Numbered from the stretch's first letter, positions 35,717-49,504 are shown. The stretch: 64,000 nucleotides of DNA from Pseudisothecium myosuroides (GCA_951799445.1 OX637291.1:8744501-8808500); one strand, 5' to 3'. Translations and numbers: made by a program. The notes: generated by a model not told the origin, from the sequence alone.

Positions 35717-38700
35717 ATGGAGATGGTTCCGAAGCTCCCTATTAGAAGTAGCGAAGGTGGTGATGGGGAAGCGGGAGGAGCAGCAGCCATGGCTTCTCGC
35801 CCGTCGCGCGCTTCTCGTGTCTCAACGACAGGGGGCTTCAGAAGGGAGAGCTTCAAGCGGAGGACTGACGGGACAGGGCTTTACGAGCCTCCGTCTTACC
35901 AAGATCAGACTCGCAAACGCATTATCGTCGAGAAGGTCACCAAGGTAAGCAAGCCTGGTAGTGGATACATACAATTTGTACGCAATTTTCTATTTTGGTG
36001 TGCATTTGAGGTCCTCTTGTATGTACCCGAATTGCGCAATAGAACCTAAGCTGAATGTCTTGAGTTCAGCTGAATTTCATGTGGTATCAAGCAATTGATG
36101 ACGCTGAGTCTGCTGATTCCTACAATGCAGATCGTTTCGGAACTTGACATGACGCCGCGGATCTTCAAAGGATCCGGGGAAGTGGAGCCTAAGCTGTGGC
36201 AAGAGGCGGCGACTTCCTTGCAGAGTCCCTTGATGAATAAGCTCAAGCGAAACCTGCATGAACGCAAGCAGAAGATGAAGGTCTTCACGGCGAATCCAAA
36301 ATTCGAAGATTATTTTTACGTAAGCTGAGATTCATCCCTAGAGGTCGCCTCGTTTTTTTTAATAACATTTTCGAGTAGGTCATGTAGACTCTCTTTTGTC
36401 CAATCTTATCTGTTTTTCGACCAGCACATGCAGTGTTCTTCACTATTTCAGGTGATATTAAAATTGAACCATGTGATCAATTGAATTTGTCATCTTCAAG
36501 CCGTGAATCCTTGGTCTTTAAGGGTTAACTTGAAAATGATGTTAGTAGCAATAGAGTAATCTACTTGTTCTGTTCTATGTCCATTTTTGGCTTCTAAATT
36601 TCAGGAGGCGCTGGACTCAAACTAACTATCACACAAGGATTGTCAAATGTTGCATGGGTCAGGTACTGAAAGGCCCTGAATATCGGCCGATACCTTCCTT
36701 GGTCGAATCAACGATGGGGAGCAAGGAGGAGGTTGTAGGTCGGGAAGTCATTCACAAAACCGCCATGGCGCAACTCAGGTGCCACCTCAATGACTTCCAC
36801 AACTTTAAAATGCCCGGATAGGTCTTTTGGTAAGTCACCCTTGGCTGATATGCTCCCCTCCTCCTCATCTAGACACTAAGTAATCCTCACTTTTGGTTCG
36901 AAATCGGTGAACCCCTGCAGAAACAAGAACCCTATATTGGATTTTCATTTTTTGTAGCAGTTATAGGGGGACTCTTTTCTGTCCAATTTATTCAGTCATT
37001 GACCAAAACATGCAACGCTCTTCACTGGTTCTAGTGGCAACAAACTTGGTCCCGTTTGAATTGCAATTTTCACAGCATGATCAATCGAATTATTCATGTT
37101 TTATGACCATTAATCCCTTATTCCTATGGGTTTAGATATGAAGGAGAAATACATGAGTAACCCATAAGCAGATGGAATGCACTCAGAGAGTCTGTGACTG
37201 TATAACTGAGAGACTGAGAGACTTCGTATGGAAAATCTGAGAGTCTGAGAAACTTTATTGGAGATCTACCGAATACCTGTGAGAGCTTGGAGGCTAATGC
37301 AGATCGAATGGACTCAGAAGTCCGTGAGTGTATGCCTGAGAGACTTTGTCTGAAGATATGAGTGACTTTGTTGGAGATTTGTCGAATGCCTATGTGAGCT
37401 TGGAGGCTAAAATTTTCAAGCTACGTTTTGCATTACGACCATGACTGGCAAGACTCTTCTTCTTGTGGGGCACATTGATTGCAGAAAGCTTCAGGGGGTT
37501 TGGTCGGAACTAGGGAAACCCTACGTTTGCCTTGGTGTGCCCAATGTTAATGTCAGCCCCGATCCTCCCATGCCAGAGAAACCCTACGGCGTGGATGGCG
37601 TCGAGAAGTTGGACAATTTCGACTACTTCCCCGCACCTCCGATCACCGAGGAGCAGCGGCAGCAGCTGCACGCTGAAGCGGAAGAGGCGTCCAAGCCACC
37701 CTCCAAGAAGAAAAGGGAGCTGCAGCTCAAGTACTCGCGCGCTGCTTCAGAGATGGACCGCATGCTCCAGAAGATGGGGCTCATGTTCTTCCATGGTGCA
37801 CTTCTTTTCATCTTGTTTCACGTTTCATTATGCTCATTGCAGTGCTTCCACAAATTGTATGGTGTTAGGGTTTACGAACTTCTAGCTTCATGCACAAATT
37901 GTATGTTTACAAGTTACTTCTGATGACCATTTCCTTGCTAGTAGTATTTCTAGCTCCATGCACAAGTTTGATGGTGTTTAGGGTTTAGGCTTCTTTTTCC
38001 TTCACCGAAGAGTCTTTGGCAGGGAAGGGAGTGTAAGTACGTCTGGAGTTTTTTAGCCGAACTAAATTATGGTCTGAGAGGAATCTAGGCTTAAGTTCTC
38101 CATTTTTGCAAGATTTCGTTTTCTTCCCATCCCTATATGAGCTGATTCAAAAGCAATTGCACAAAAAACATGAAGCACTAAGTGATCACACTAGTCACAT
38201 CTTTGAAGATTAGACAAGTTTGTTCTTTCAAAATACTCGAAAGTACTTCATCTATTTTGTGTAGCTCCCACAGTAAGCATTCATTATCCACCCAGTGGAT
38301 GCCTGGACTCTTAAGGGGGTAAGCATTCTCGCTAGTCACATTCTTGAACCCTCCATGACCTGATTCAAAACCTTGCACGAATATCATGAAACGCCAAGTG
38401 ATCACTCTAGTCACATCGTTGAAGACTAGACAAAATTGTTTTTTCAACACTTGCTTGTATTTCATGTGTTTGCTGTAGCTCCGCAGGAAGCTCTTGAAAC
38501 CATTCTTAATCTGCCCAGTGGACGTCTGGATTCTTGAGGTTGAGCGTTGGGGTCAATGTAGGAGTGTGCTTTGATTGGTAGATCATTCAATAGAGCTTAC
38601 TCAAGAGATCACTTTAGATACTACGAGAGCCAAACTGTTTTGAGATCAAATTGCTTTCTCATTCAATGTATTGGATGTTTTCTTATGCGATCATTCTCTT

Positions 38701-40764
38701 GAGAGATTGTCGTTCGCTGTTTCAGAGTTACGCCATTTCCATTTAAAGATGAGTGAATATGGTCGTTTAGTCAAGGCATGCTTACACCAAATGGTTTCCA
38801 AATGAAGGCCAATCAAGTGTTGATTGGAAGAGATGAGTTGCTGTTGGTAATAGGGGACAGTCAATAGGATACGGGATCAGGTCCCTGCCGGTTTTAGTCT
38901 TCTTTACCTACATGCATCAAATTTGGAATGCAATCAGCGCTCATGTGTTTCATGTTGTGATGCTTGCGTGTATTCCAGATTCGGATCATGCCAAGTTTCC
39001 AAAGGCACCTCTGATTGCTGCAGCGAAAATCACCAATTTGATCAGGGTAATTTACAAACTCTTAGGTCCTGTCGTTCCTCTTTATGTCCAGATTTGGAAC
39101 AAATATTTCCACGGGAAGGGTATTATGTCACTCTAGTATGAAACGCTTTTGTATTACGACTTTGTCGTCTTTTATGTTTCCTGTCTTCAAAAAATTATTC
39201 TACGTGTTCAAAGGCAGGTGTAATATGGTTCGTTTGACCTCTAAGATTTAATGCTTCGTAATTTCAGCAAGGTGGTAATTATATTGAGGAGATTCAAGCA
39301 GGCATGATGGTTTCTTTTGCAAGGAGAATGTCCATGCAACCTCTGGAAGGTGCGCAACCTGAACTGTACTGTACACTCACATCAACAGAATTAGAAAACT
39401 GGTCATCTGAAATGACAATGTGTGTTTTACTTGTTGCTTTACACGTTCTTAACCAATTATTAAAATCTGGTTTTTTCTCTCAGGGGAGCAATTTATACTT
39501 GGAGCGGATGGTAAAGCAATACCAATATACACTGATGGGTAATCTATCTAGAATTTGCATCAGTCAATTGGCTTCTATCCATTTGCACATATCTACCGTG
39601 CGTATCCCATTTTTGTGTAGTCTGCCTTTTAACTTCCATGAATTATTCCTCGGCTGATGATATAAATCATGATGCTTTGCAGACCGCCATCATCTGCAGC
39701 TAAATCAACCAGTGGGGTAACTTCTCCCGAATTTCTTTTCATCGTCTTGTCAAAAACCGCAGTATCATTACGGTCACTCCCAAGAGTTTTGCACATCTCT
39801 AAATTTTTCTGCTGGAATCTGAGGTGGCAAGTGCGCACAGGGCACTACTCGTCCCACTTCTTCCAAAAAAGACCACGGAGCAGGGACTCCCTCAGGATCC
39901 CCCAAGTCGAAGAGTCACAAGGTACACAATACCTGAGGGTTCTGCTTTCGTCTGGGAATTGAAAGTGCAAAAACATAGATTTTTCATGTAATGTGCTCAT
40001 TTTATTATTCACATTTGTGGTTCTGAGATATTTGAGTGGGTTGGATGGAATGTGGTGATAGAAAACCAAGACGTATCCTCCTCGAGATGATTCATTGGTA
40101 AGTTCAGCACACTCATAACTTAAGGAGCAGATGTTCAATTCTAAAGGTTTTTTGAAAAATAATCTGAAAAGAGAACGTAAATTATTTGTTATCTCTACCT
40201 CCAGGGGAGAGAATAAGCAATGGTTTTAAATTGTAGAAAGTTCTATTACTCAATGAGACGTGTTAAAAGAGGGATAGTCGCATGTTGGAACCATCGTTCC
40301 AAAGAACGAATATCTCATTTCCTGCAAATTGTGGCATGCCGGTGGTTCTAGGAATAGTGGCATTCTACTATTGTCAAATATGAATTTTCAATTTTTCCAA
40401 TTAATGAGGATTGTATTGAGGACTATATGGAGAGAGACGTATAAAATTCTATTTGGGGTAGACGCTCGCAATTAGCTGTTTGGTCTATCTTCTGTTGTAG
40501 GGTGACTTTGTTTGTGCCGTAACTTAAGCAATATGGCAACTGCAGGTGTTTGGTTGGAAGAAGAAGATATTGGAATTGAGGCTTCAGATGGAGAGGGAGC
40601 TGGAAAATCAGATTGCGGATCGTGCAGATCGTCGTGAACAATGGCGTTCTTCATCTCCATTTTCATCTGAAGTATCGTCCTTAAGCTTTCGTTACATTAA
40701 AGTGCAGTACTTACAATTTGACATCACATGCTTTAGAAGTAGGAAGGGAGACTTCTCTATTTGA
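35717..40764 (+). CDS. Unidentified multi-exon gene, coiled-coil protein
   Basis: I do not recognise this protein. Nine exons with GT..AG borders join in phase: 35,717-35,944; 36,131-36,319; 37,495-37,795; 38,979-39,046; 39,268-39,349; 39,484-39,538; 39,683-39,716; 39,841-39,921; 40,546-40,764, giving 418 residues. Exons 1-8 total 1,038 nt, exactly 346 codons. The N-terminus is basic and Ser/Arg-rich (SRPSRASRVST). Exon 3 is proline- and lysine-rich (PDPPMPEKPYG; KPPSKKKRELQLKYS). Exon 6 holds EQFILGADGKAIPIYTDG. Exons 7-8 form a Ser/Thr/Lys/Pro linker. Exon 9 is a charged helix suited to coiled coil (KKKILELRLQMERELENQI). No signal peptide or membrane segment is seen, so the protein is probably intracellular. 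The start is the first ATG in the open frame of exon 1. The 3' end is uncertain: a donor at GAA|GTATCG (about 40,672) could splice to 40,861. The exon 3 acceptor (37,494) was chosen by phase. Confidence 0.7.
36336..36524 (-). mobile_element. Intronic short TTAA element
   Basis: It lies in intron 2 of the unidentified gene, starting 16 bp after the exon 2 donor. The right end is TCTTTAAGGG followed by TTAA (36,525-36,528); the left end, near TTCATCCCTAGAGG, is decayed. It resembles the element at 3,410-3,632, and a related partial copy lies at about 36,960-37,110 in the same intron (shared CTTTTGTCCAAT / ACATGCA(A/G).G.TCTTCACT blocks). Confidence 0.45.
37180..37411 (+). repeat. Intronic tandem duplication (about 113 bp)
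   Basis: Two degenerate units in intron 2 run from ACTCAGA..GTC(T/C)GTGA to GAGCTTGGAGGCTA, offset 113 bp. The second unit ends about 80 bp before the exon 3 acceptor. Confidence 0.65.
38130..38545 (+). repeat. Intronic tandem duplication (about 216 bp)
   Basis: Two units in intron 3 share AAGTGATCAC(A/T)CTAGTCACATC and CCCAGTGGA(T/C)G(C/T)CTGGA, offset 216 bp. The units are roughly 80 percent alike by eye. No coding frame is conserved between them. Confidence 0.65.
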
Positions 40765-40860
40765 GACATTCTTAGAAGCTCTTACAATTAATATATTAAT
40801 TTCCGCGTTGTATTGACTCTGTCTACCATCTAACGTTTCGTTCCTGAACTTGTTCTGGCA

Positions 40861-41344
40861 GGTAGCAAACAAGGTGTACAAACTATTAGACAAATCTCAT
40901 GGCCAAATCATGCCAATCACAACCGGCGTGTGGTATAAACTTTACCCTTTATCAAGGCATCAGGTTCTTTTTGCAAATTTTAGAAACATTTGTGTCGGTT
41001 TTCTCTGCAAGTTACAAAATCACCGTAGAAGAGAACTTCATAGATTTGGTCCCTGCTTTCCATTTTTGGTTCCCAAATAGTTGACCAGACATTTGTCAAG
41101 AAGTCATACACTGATCAAGAGCAAAGCTTTCGCCTTGTAGTACATTTGTCAATATGCAAAAGCAAAGTTTTTCAGGAGTTGTACAATAGTGATTATAGTG
41201 AATATAGTGAACTAAGAATCTTGGTGTCAAATCACTACAGAAGGTTCTTACATCGACGATGTTGAAAACTTTGCATTTGATGGAACAGGAAAGAGGCAGA
41301 GTTCAATTACAACGCCACTCAAGTTCGCCATACATCGGCGTGGG
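40861..41344 (+). other. Possible extra 3' exons of the unidentified gene
   Basis: An acceptor-like CTTGTTCTGGCAG ends at 40,860 and is followed by an open frame (VANKVYKLLDKSHG..). Another acceptor-like ATCACTACAG ends at 41,230, followed by KVLTSTMLKTLHLMEQERGR.. and a stop at about 41,344. Joining these in phase to exon 9 needs weak or alternative donors, so they may be alternative 3' exons or chance. Confidence 0.3.
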
Positions 41345-44300
41345 AGTTTAAGGTGTTCAGTATCAATCGGTTCTATGACCGTATATGCACATTCACCGTG
41401 CATCAGCCCATGGCGGACCCATTGCTGGATGTTCTCATCTTCTTTCTAAAAGAGTGCGCACTGCTCTTCCGTTGCTAGTTTTTGAATGTGTGTCAGTTCA
41501 TTCTGTTCGAATGTATGATAGAATCATGTTGGATAGAATCACTAAAAGAATTAGACCTACTTGGGAGGCTTAACCAATAGCGACCCGTATATATTCTTGG
41601 GTGAACTATACATGGTCTGAACATGGGTCAATTTTGAGTATGTAATTTAGCACTTTTACAATTTTTAGTTTTTTCACACCGTGCCCAGAAATATATATAT
41701 ATGCTCACATGCTTCGGAATTGTCTTCCAATTGCCAAACAAGATTGAACTGAAATTAGGGTAATCTACTAGTAGGAACTATGCACAAAGGCTTATTTGGA
41801 CACATATTGATGTGCATATGTCTTATTTGATTGAATTATAGTTAATAGAATCATTCATGCTCTGATTGTGTGAAGGTGGCTTGAGAACGGAGGAAGAATG
41901 AAAAAAAGCTTGCTCCAACACCTCTGTGCAAGCTTGGCCAGACTCCCTGGTAAGATTAATTCCACATCCATCAGGTTCAGATTGCAGTGTTTGCAATACA
42001 TGATGCATTTTTTTGATGAAACATATGAAACATGATGGTTTCAGTAAAAATTTAGACAGTTTTAGAAATTTTGGACAAACATTTTAGAAATTCTTAGTTA
42101 GTCATGACAAGGGGTGGAGGTCTATCTATCTATCTATGGTCATAGTAATCATATGGAAATCTCAGTTGAATGATTATCTCTTTCTGATGTCTAAAAATTC
42201 TTTGAAATAATCCAATTTTACTGAAACCCCGCCTGTTCCTGTTATTCTCTTGTGGCTTTATAGTGTTGTCCTTTTCTTGTTGATTGTGTCAGAGGATATT
42301 ATGGTTCTGGGGCGGATGGCATGTGTGATGCCAGTGCTGCAATTCATTTGTAAGGAGCTCCACATCACGTCGACTCAGTTCAAAAACATTCTTAGAGATA
42401 CACGGTTGGACAGATGTCATCTTGGATGAACTGGCTTTTGAGTTGGCACTCTCAAGGTACCTTAGCAACTGAAATTCACAAGCAACCATGATTGTGTGTG
42501 TCAATTGTCATGATTGTGTGTCAATGAGGTCTGATATTTTGGTCGCACATAGATTAGAGACTTTAGAGATTGGTCGCACAGTTTTAGAGATTTAGATGCA
42601 ATTTCAATATTAGATGCAAAAATAATTGGACCTCAGAGTTTCAATTGATAGATTTTTTCAAATCCTTATCCTAATTTCAATGTACTACTGTAGTGTTGGA
42701 CATCCTGCAATAATTATCTAGATTTCATTAGGACACTCTTTTGGTACACTCTCATGATTTTACTATCCTACCTCAGTACCTGTATGGAGTTGGCTTCTAA
42801 TAATTCTGCAATCTTCCTTCTTATTATCAATGAGCCTGTTTGATAAGAATGTGAAGCCCAGCGTACGTTACTCTAATAATTTTAAGACTCAGGTGAATTC
42901 ACCAGCATATATTTCAGCCATGATATCAAATTTTGGAGCAGCAGATTCTTGTTACTTCTTCTAAGGTAGAAACTGAAGATATATGGGAAAATAGTTAATG
43001 ATTCATGTTGCATGAACATTTCATTTATCAAATTACAACAATTACACAACATTGTTAATTTTCAAGAGGTAGCAGATAAACATTCAAAAGTACTTTGAAT
43101 AGGTATAAGAAATTTATAATCTAGACATTGGACAATGAAAATAAATCGCATCAAAAGGACACTAAAAGTCAAAAATTATAGAGGTGTTGGCAAAGTACGC
43201 TTAGCAATCCAAAATTTGGCCAACATCACAGCTTTTTAAAATAGAATTGGCCAAATTTCGCATTGGTAGGCATGTTTTGCCGACACTTGTAATTTTTTTC
43301 TTTGTGTGCTTTTGATGTTGTTTGTTTTCATTGTCAAGTCTTGTGTCAAGTGTTTAAATATTAGATTTCTTATACCTATTCAAAGTACTATTCAATGCGC
43401 TTCTAATGATAAAAATAAACTTCACATTCTAATTATAAAGCAATAAAAAGATAGAGATATATTTGGCAAGCCTATTTCAGGGCCCATTTAAGGATGCCTA
43501 GAAGCAATTGTTTTGACAACATAAGTTCAAGTCTCAATTCATCGATACATTAATGGCAAGATGAAGTAGTCTATCCTCCATAAAGAATTCAAGAAATTGC
43601 ATTGCAAGGCACTCAAAGCTTAGTTTACACAACATTGATTTATCTTGTTAGTGAAGGCGCAAAATTAGTGACACTACAAAAAAAATTCTTTGTAGAAATT
43701 ATTGTAATATTTCATCTTGCACTAATCTAAGTATGTTACAAACAATGCAAATTTTGAAAACTATTGCCACTTGCACTAATAGGATAAATTGATGTAATCC
43801 TAATTATACTTTGACTTACACGCCATTGCATATTTTATCGCGCTTGTGGATGAAGTTATGCATAGTAAACATTTCCTAAAATACATTACGGGGAAGGAGT
43901 TCAAAACTCAATTTTGAACTTTTTTTTGAAGAAGGCCACACATGTCATGAAATGAAATTCTCAAAATTCATAAGTTTCTCAAAATTCATATGATTCTCAA
44001 AATTCAACTTGGGTTTTTTAGGGTCAAGACTCTGCAATTTCCCAAATGGTTCTTAGTACCTAGTCCAATTCTATTTTCATTATTGGAGCTTCAGAAGACC
44101 TTTTCTTATGACATTAATCAGCAGGACCCAGGCAGGTTCTCATTCATAATCCTTGTCATAGCTCAGAAATGAAACAACCTTCACACCTTTGACCAAAGTT
44201 TACTTAACGCGTAGAGGAACTTGTCAAAAAACTTGCCCTTGCCCTCACGGAGTTGCGTGTGTGTTTTAGGATAAAAAGATGTATTTGAAGGTGTAAGAAA

Positions 44301-45230
44301 GCTCCACCTAAATATTTTGATAAACTCATAAAGTATCAATGGGAGCATTGCACAAACTTTGTGATTTTTTTGGTGATTTTTTGGTGAGCTTTGCTATGTA
44401 AATATTGTTGTACACATGGAACCTGGATTTGAAAACATTGTACACTTGGTTCATACAAGGAGAGTGGTATGTGCATATATTAAATGTGTGTTGCTTGCAT
44501 ATGGAAATAGTGACTTGACAGCAGATGGGCTAGTGACCTTTGTTCCCCTAAGTGTAGCATCCAAACTTTTTGACCTATACTTCATTCTTTGAAGAAGAAA
44601 ATTTATTTTTTTAGAACATAAGAACAATGAGTGAGTTTAGGGATTAAATTTACAATAATATATGTACTATGTCGGATACCCTATGACAATATTATAACCT
44701 CACTCATAGCATGCAAGTCATGTCTTAGTACTTGAAACATTTTACACATTTCAAGGTCTCCATTGGCAATTCCCTTTAGAGTGATCTATTCATGAACGAG
44801 TGTCACTAACTAATAACCATAATTGTGTTAGTGAGATTTGATTTTCTACTCACACATTAACAAATTGTGGCCAAAATTAGATGAAGTTCCAATATATGAT
44901 GTTTGAATCTCCCATCTACATACTATGGCAATACTCTCGGCACTATTTATTTTATTTTATTTTCACAAACAATAAATTCCACATTAATTCAATCATCTCT
45001 CCCAAGTTCAAACTTCTAAGGTAGAGACAACTAATTCTGCTACAATCCATTTTGCACTGCCGTACTAAGTTTCATTGGAAAGGACCAAAGAAGAGTGGCA
45101 AAAAAGCCACTACATCTCTTAAAACCACCACAAGCTTTTTAGAACAACCAATGGGAGTTGAAGGGTTCTGTAAAGCAACTAATGGAAATTGAAGCATCTT
45201 TTACTTTAGAGGTGACTATTGAACCCCTTT
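41345..45230. other. AT-rich intergenic DNA
   Basis: No gene is visible. A CACTACAAAAAAAATTC sequence at 43,672 looks like one end of an En/Spm-type CACTA element, but no partner end was found. A short (TCTA)n run lies at about 42,121. Otherwise nothing definable. Confidence 0.45.
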
Positions 45231-45232
45231 AA

Positions 45233-46142
45233 ATTTTTAATGTTTAAAGGCCCAAAACTGCTTCAAAATACTCATCTCCAAAGGAAGGTCAAAATCTTCA
45301 TCAACATTTAATTTTTAAGAAATTCAACTATAGGTCCTTTGGTTAATTTGTTCAAGTACATTGTCCCAAAATTTTAGAATGAATATCTCCACCAATTATA
45401 AGTTCAATGTGCCTAAACTTCAAACTGTAGGTTTTTCTAGCCCTTCCAAAAGGTGAAGTTTCGTCTTTCAGTATTTTAAAAAAAAACTCTTATGTCCTAT
45501 AACTTGCATATTTTATTAATAAGCTGGAAAATGGGTTCCAATATGTGTGTGTGTGTGTGTGTGTGTGTGTCTCTCTCTCTCTATATATATAATTAACCAA
45601 AAAAAATTCATATTCATTTTTTTTTAAATTGTAAAGTAGAAAGTGTTACTAAATGAAAAACAAAACTAATGTGCTAATAACTTTTGGAAAAATTTAAGAA
45701 TTCAAATTCCAATGGTGAGAATGTTTTAGTAAACAATTGATATGAATTTATTTTTATTTTGAAAATTTCCAAAATTGAGAGCGAAAGACAACTTTATATG
45801 TTTCATCTACCTTCATTGCCCGCAAAATAATACTCCTCATAACTTTTACCTCGTTATTTGAAATTGAATGGTTCAAATGTTTTTGAGTAGGTATCAATCC
45901 ACAAAAAATAATTAAAAAAATTTAGAATATATTTTTTGCTGCCCAATTTGACATTGAAATTTAAAAAATACTTCTAACTTTTGCAATGTTTATCATAACG
46001 GCATAAAACAAAGCTTCGCATATGTATTATGATGAGTAGTATCCATCCTAAAAATTCATGATAAAATTCCAAATCATGAAGTCAATTGAACCTATTCAAG
46101 TTCTAGCCAAAGCACCAAGTGGGCTCCTTGGTCCTTTAGGGG
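45233..46142 (-). mobile_element. TTAA MITE, major family, copy I
   Basis: In reverse orientation. The right end is CTTGGTCCTTTAGGGG followed by TTAA (46,143-46,146); the left end is decayed near GAACCCCTTTAAA. Interior blocks (ATTCCAATGGTGAGAATGTT; CATAACTTTTACCTC) match the complement of the family. It holds the compound microsatellite at 45,544-45,590. A subterminal ACCAAG/CTTGGT hairpin lies at 46,114-46,132. Confidence 0.65.
45544..45590. repeat. Compound (GT)n(CT)n(AT)n microsatellite
   Basis: About 13 GT units, then six CT units, then four AT units, with no interruption. Confidence 0.95.
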
Positions 46143-46451
46143 TTAATTAGGAATTAAGGGGAGTCCAATGATAGGAGTATGCATTCAACTTTGAAAATTC
46201 ATAGAATATTATATAAATGTCCTAAAAATACAAAATGACTTTTTTCTTGAATTTTTTAGGTCACCATTCTTTGAAGAAGAAAAAAATATACAAAACAACT
46301 TGAGTTGAGTTTCTCTCAAGGAGGTTAACAATTTTACATGAAAATTTCTCTCATTTTGAACAACCAAACTATCTGGGGGAGAAAAAGTGGTGGTTCTACA
46401 TGTGTATATTGGTAAGGGGCTAGGTTGAACTGACCTCCTTGCTCGGCCCCT

Positions 46452-46923
46452 TGCGAAAATGCTGAAATTTTTTATTTTCCATGCATGATAAAATTTGCAA
46501 ATTTCAAAGTCATGTTTGCAATCAGAGGCCCGATGTACAAAAGGCTAGAAAAGGTAAATTAATCAAGCACAATTTTTTTTTTTTTTTTTTTTACTTGCAC
46601 CCTTGGAATGACTTGGAGGGGCCGAGCGAGGGTGGCAGTTCATCTCGACCCCAATAAGGTATGTGCACCTAAAAGTGACACTCTCCTATTTGTACCCCCT
46701 GTCTACAATTGTCCAAGATTTCAAGCTTAACCACCATTTCTTAAGTTGAAACCTTGGGCCGATAGAGCCTAAAGTAGTGCAACGAGCCTCCTGCGGAGGC
46801 TGTTTTGTCCCCCTCCCCCCCCTGTTTTACCCCTTGGGGAAAACGTTGGAACTTTTTATTTGCGAGGCATGATAAAATTTGCAAATTTCTGAGTTCATAT
46901 TTGCAATCAGAGGCCCCAAATTA
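46452..46923 (+). repeat. Direct repeat pair, 384 bp apart
   Basis: Two segments of about 85-90 bp (46,452-46,534 and 46,834-46,923) share GCATGATAAAATTTGCAAAT and TTTGCAATCAGAGGCC. Between them is a poly(T) tract and GC-rich sequence. The spacing could reflect a small element with direct terminal repeats, but TG..CA ends were not found. Confidence 0.6.
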
Positions 46924-46924
46924 G

Positions 46925-47179
46925 CTACACTAAATTGTGAAATTGGGGTGCCTTAACAATTAGGTTGCCTTACTCCAGAGAAGTTACCTCATGACTAATG
47001 CTTGTCCATATGGAGGCACATGCCAACCTCTAATTCCGAGCCATAAACCGTTGAGCCAACCCATGCCATACACATAGTTCTGACTTTACTGCATCCTTCT
47101 AAAAAAACTGTGCATATTGATGTAGTGTAGAATGTCGAAAAATTAGTGTGGGGCAACCTAATTTCACTATTTAGTGTAG
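46925..47179. mobile_element. CTACACTAAAT-type MITE (255 bp)
   Basis: The ends are CTACACTAAATTGTGAAATT and the complement of CTACACTAAATAGTGAAATT, about 28 bp of inverted repeat with few mismatches. The same family, with extra left ends, is at 28,862-29,245; both contain CATGGAGGCACAT-like and CCATACACATAG blocks. Non-coding. Confidence 0.75.
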
Positions 47180-47288
47180 GAGAGGTCTAGAATATACCCT
47201 AGAGACGGCACAAAATAGGGGGTCTTTTTTTTACATTCACCCCTGGCTTTACCTCTGCAAGAAGCTCGTCGCACTACTTTAGGCTCAA

Positions 47289-47657
47289 AGCATCGCCACC
47301 CTTGCCCTGGATTGCTCCCTGGCCGCTCAAATCCACGGCCCGCGCTCTGAAATTGCCCCCACTCTTGCCCCAAATTTCAAAAGTTAAAGCCCGGCCGGCC
47401 CCGCTCAAATATGTCATCAACCCGCAATCCTCCAGGGCCCGCTCTCCTTCTCTCCAAGCTTGGATTCTCCTTGTCTGACAATGTTTTTTCTCTCCTTTTA
47501 GAAAAGTTGGAGCACTACAGCAATTCCCACCAATGAGAATGCAAAGTTATTGGAGATATGGAGAACAAGGGTGGGGAAGGTGGAGCCCGGAAGGGAAAAT
47601 GGAGCCCGCAACAAGCCATATTGCGAGGCTAGTATTCAGAGCAAGGGTGGCGATGCT
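47289..47657. mobile_element. AGCATCGCCACC-type MITE, copy 2
   Basis: A 369-bp element with ends AGCATCGCCACCCTTGC and the exact complement. CTCAA stands directly on both sides (47,284-47,288 and 47,658-47,662), which is a plausible target duplication, though a 3-bp TCA duplication would also fit. The interior is GC-rich with inverted internal motifs. Two plus-strand frames crossing it are not genes. Confidence 0.75.
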
Positions 47658-47664
47658 CTCAAGT

Positions 47665-48535
<871 letters not shown>

Positions 48536-49504
48536 GTGGTAACCATGCTGGATTGCTTATTTGTGCGGTTTTAGGTGCAATTACCTTGGTGGATAAAATT
48601 GTCTTATATAATTCTTCAGTCATCCCCAATCTATTAAATTAACTGAAAGTCTCTCTGAGGCATTTAGGAAGAAAGCACGATAACTAACCTTTCCAACATG
48701 GGGAGGACCATTGCGTGGTTATACAATGTTCTAATCTATACACATGACCCTTTTTAATTGCATCCATTATCTATAGATAATATAATATAATATTACTCAT
48801 AGCAAGGTCTTTTTGTTTTTGAATTTGGAGAAGTGTTGAAGTAGCAACATACAAGAAAATGATGTAGCCAACTATTTTAGTATTCATCTATATTTTGGAT
48901 AGAACTATCTTTTCATCCACATATTTGGATGAGTTTCATTTAAATTGGCAATTTCTTCCAAATTATTTTCAAAAATTGGAATCATCATCCAATTTTTGTT
49001 CAAATTTTTCCCATAGGCTTAATACCCCCCAATTATTTTTGGTGCTTTAGTCATTTTAAATGCCTAAAAATCCTAGTGCATAGTATCCTGATCTACTATG
49101 ATCATGATTTCATCCCGTTTGGATGGTCATATATTCATCCTTAATATTTTCGTTCAAATTTTGGAAACACTCTTGAGCTTAAAATCTAGTCACTCAAGCA
49201 AACTAAAGAAAATACTATGCTTTTAATGTAACAGGGAAGGGGGTGCAAATACTATAACGTTTGTATTATTGATATTTTGTAAATGCTCAATTCTTGTATT
49301 TTTTAGATTTCCTTCATACATTGTTTAAAATTTGATTGGACAACTTCTACATGTTAAATTGTGATTATATATTAAAGCGTATTTAGAAGTCCATTTGCTC
49401 CTATGAGGCAATGAAATTAGAAGGAGGTTGAGGATATTATTGGATGAATAAATAATTGTCACCCACATTTTAGATGTTACCCACACACATCCATATCTTA
49501 AGTT

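Noticed and set aside
36080..36095. TGGTATCAAGCAATTG resembling a methionine tRNA primer-binding site
   Set aside because: It is a partial match inside intron 1 of a supported gene with no LTR beside it.
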